The translations under genes were made by a program, and so were the position numbers. DNA of 7,868 nt from Gammaproteobacteria bacterium (GTDB taxonomy: Bacteria > Pseudomonadota > Gammaproteobacteria > JALTLT01): assembly GCA_027001815.1 (NCBI GenBank), contig JALTLT010000042.1:1-7868 (forward strand), given 5' to 3'. Shown here one piece after another: positions 6,469 through 7,868 of the stretch; position 1 is the stretch's first letter, and each line of letters starts with the position of its first letter. The notes beneath the pieces are model-generated. The model was given only the letters and a program-made list of their open reading frames with translations, was not told the DNA's origin and did not search any database.

Positions 6469-6807
6469 ATGAGCAAAGACTGGATCGAGGTAGGCACCAT
6501 CAACGAGATTCCCCGGAAGGGTGCCCGCGTGGTACGCACGCCCGAAGGGGACATCGCCGTGTTCCGCACGGCGGACGACCGGATCTTCGCCCTGCGCGAC
6601 AAGTGCCCCCACAAGGGAGGGCCGCTCTCACAGGGCATCGTCCACGATACCCGCGTCGCCTGCCCCCTCCACGACTGGAAGATCCGGCTCGACACCGGTG
6701 AGGCGGTGGCACCCGACGAGGGCTGCGCCGCCACCTTCCCGGTGAAGCTGGAGGGGGAGACCATCTATCTGTCGGTGAAGCCCGACGAGGGCTGCCCCAA
6801 CTCGTAA
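6469..6807 (+). CDS. nirD: Nitrite reductase small subunit NirD, Rieske type
   Basis: A 112-residue partner of NirB. It is a single Rieske-fold domain with an intact [2Fe-2S] ligand set: C46-x-H48 and, 16 residues later, C65-x2-H68. As I recall it, E. coli NirD lacks these four ligands, so this protein is closer to the cluster-bearing NirD type and could carry electrons itself. The ATG at 6469 lies 63 bp after the nirB stop. The ribosome binding site is poor: AGGA at 6451-6454 is 14 nt from the start, so translation may depend on ribosomes leaving nirB. The C-terminus (DEGCPNS) carries one extra Cys109 of unknown role. Identity is firm from domain and position. Confidence 0.94.
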   Translation: MSKDWIEVGTINEIPRKGARVVRTPEGDIAVFRTADDRIFALRDKCPHKGGPLSQGIVHDTRVACPLHDWKIRLDTGEAVAPDEGCAATFPVKLEGETIYLSVKPDEGCPNS

Positions 6808-6847
6808 CCCTCCTTGCCCGCTCTTCAGGCGGACCACGGGCTGCATC

Positions 6848-6867
6848 CTCCGGGTGTGGGCCCGGAG
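6848..6867 (+). other. Intercistronic hairpin between nirD and the nitrate reductase gene
   Basis: CTCCGGG (6848-6854) and CCCGGAG (6861-6867) form a 7-bp GC-rich stem with the hexanucleotide loop TGTGGG. It lies in the 122-bp gap between the two genes. No T-run follows, so it is not a simple terminator; it may affect mRNA processing or stability. The loop lacks the A at position 1 expected for ANTAR (NasR/NasT-type) antiterminator hairpins. Confidence 0.45.
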
Positions 6868-6929
6868 TTGGTCTGTGTCCGGCGTGAGGGCGGAAGTCAC
6901 AGCGCACGACTCCATCAGGTCTGGAAACC

Positions 6930-7868
6930 ATGCTCTTCGGTCGAAAAAAGAAGAATCCCATCAAGCTCGCCGATCCCGGCGTCAAGGAATGGAAGTACAC
7001 CACCTGTGGGTACTGCTCCACCGGCTGTTCCATCGAGGTGGGCGTCAACGAAAAGGGCGAGGCGGTGACCACGCGCGGCGTGGGCAATGCCGATGTCAAC
7101 CGGGGCAAGCTGTGCCTGAAGGGCATCTTCGAACACGAGCTGTTCCGCACCGCCGGTCGCGGCCGCACGCCGCTGATGCGCGAGAAGCGTTTCGAGGCAT
7201 TCCGGGAGGTGGACTGGGACACGGCGCTGGACAAGGTGGCCTCGGAAATCCAGCGTATCCAAGGGCAGTACGGGCGCGATGCCTTCGCCATCGTCTCCAC
7301 CGGCCAGATCATGACCGAGGAGTTCTACACCCTGGGCAAGCTGGCCCGGGGCGTGATCGGCACCAACAACTACGACGGCAACACCACCCTGTGCATGTCT
7401 TCGGCCGTGTCCGGCTACAAGCGCTCCTTCGGCTCCGACGGTCCGCCCGGTTGCTACGAGGACTTCGAGCACACCGAATGCCTGCTGGCCATCGGCTCCA
7501 ACCTGCCCGAACAGCATCCGGTGATCTTCTGGCGCCTGAAGAGGGCGCTGGAGAAGCGCAAGTTTCCGGTGATCGTGGTGGATCCGCGGGTGACCATGTT
7601 CGCGCAGATGGCCGACATTCACCTGCCCATCCAGCCCGGCACCGACGTGGTGCTGCTCAATGCCCTGGCGCACGTGATCCTGGATGAGGGGCTCGAGGAT
7701 CGCGCCTACATCGAGGCTCACACCTCCGGCTACGACGAATTCGCCGAACTGGTGAAGCAGTACGATCCCTATACCGCCTCCACCATCTGCGGCATCGACG
7801 AGGACACCATCCGCAACGTGGCCCGTACCTATGCCAGGGCCGGCGCGGCCATGACCATCTGGACCATG
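6930..7868 (+). CDS. nasA: Assimilatory nitrate reductase catalytic subunit, 3' end beyond the window
   Basis: The first 313 residues of a molybdopterin (bis-MGD) oxidoreductase; the frame is open to the last base. The N-terminal [4Fe-4S] ligands are C26, C29, C33 and C62 (C-x2-C-x3-C-x28-C), with Lys64 after the last. TLCMSSAV (153-160) includes Cys155, the expected molybdenum ligand. No Tat signal precedes the cluster, and the start MLFGRKKKNP is short and basic, so the enzyme is cytoplasmic, unlike periplasmic NapA. Its setting behind nirB-nirD indicates assimilatory reduction of nitrate to nitrite. A formate dehydrogenase-like relative is the alternative family but the context argues against it. 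The start ATG 6930 has GGA at 6923-6925. Whether it ends in a BFD-type [2Fe-2S] domain (NasA form) or not (NarB form), and what donates electrons, cannot be seen here. Confidence 0.92.
   Translation, partial: MLFGRKKKNPIKLADPGVKEWKYTTCGYCSTGCSIEVGVNEKGEAVTTRGVGNADVNRGKLCLKGIFEHELFRTAGRGRTPLMREKRFEAFREVDWDTALDKVASEIQRIQGQYGRDAFAIVSTGQIMTEEFYTLGKLARGVIGTNNYDGNTTLCMSSAVSGYKRSFGSDGPPGCYEDFEHTECLLAIGSNLPEQHPVIFWRLKRALEKRKFPVIVVDPRVTMFAQMADIHLPIQPGTDVVLLNALAHVILDEGLEDRAYIEAHTSGYDEFAELVKQYDPYTASTICGIDEDTIRNVARTYARAGAAMTIWTM

Noticed and set aside
1..7868. CRISPR array, tRNA, rRNA or intact insertion sequence
   Set aside because: No regularly spaced repeats, no tRNA-like or rRNA-like stretch and no transposase reading frame were seen.

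Overview
The window is a GC-rich bacterial chromosomal segment carrying an assimilatory nitrate reduction locus. Gene content and order (transporter and kinase/phosphatase on one side, nirB-nirD-nitrate reductase on the other) resemble loci I recall from Pseudomonas and other Gammaproteobacteria. A gammaproteobacterium is therefore the best guess. The strong G/C third-position bias fits, but the genus cannot be read from the sequence.

Layout. Positions 1-300 hold no gene I can support, only short inverted repeats. A terminator-like hairpin (301-329) closes a leftward operon of two genes. These are an MFS nitrate/nitrite transporter of the NarK/NasA family (3553 down to 2072) and, 7 bp after its stop, a membrane-anchored protein combining a PP2C-type phosphatase with a Ser/Thr kinase (2064 down to 337). 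A regulatory region of about 416 bp (3554-3969) separates this operon from a rightward one: nirB (3970-6405), nirD (6469-6807) and a nitrate reductase catalytic subunit (from 6930) cut off by the window end at residue 313.

How it works together. The transporter should bring nitrate into the cell. The molybdenum nitrate reductase, which has no Tat signal and so is cytoplasmic, reduces nitrate to nitrite. NirB/NirD then reduce nitrite to ammonium with NAD(P)H. The kinase/phosphatase is co-transcribed with the transporter, which suggests control of uptake or assimilation by reversible phosphorylation; its target is unknown.

The main non-coding result is that the divergent intergenic region contains two back-to-back sigma54 promoters with full TGGCAC-N5-TTGCT cores. 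Between them lie two NtrC-type palindromes of the form GCAC-N7-GTGC. Each palindrome lies about 100-120 bp upstream of the nearer predicted start site. This makes the cluster very likely a nitrogen-limitation regulon under NtrC and RpoN. Additional palindromes near the nirB promoter may bind a second, unidentified regulator. The locus type is known; the less described parts are the kinase/phosphatase, the two extra hydrophobic segments in the transporter and the extra palindromes.
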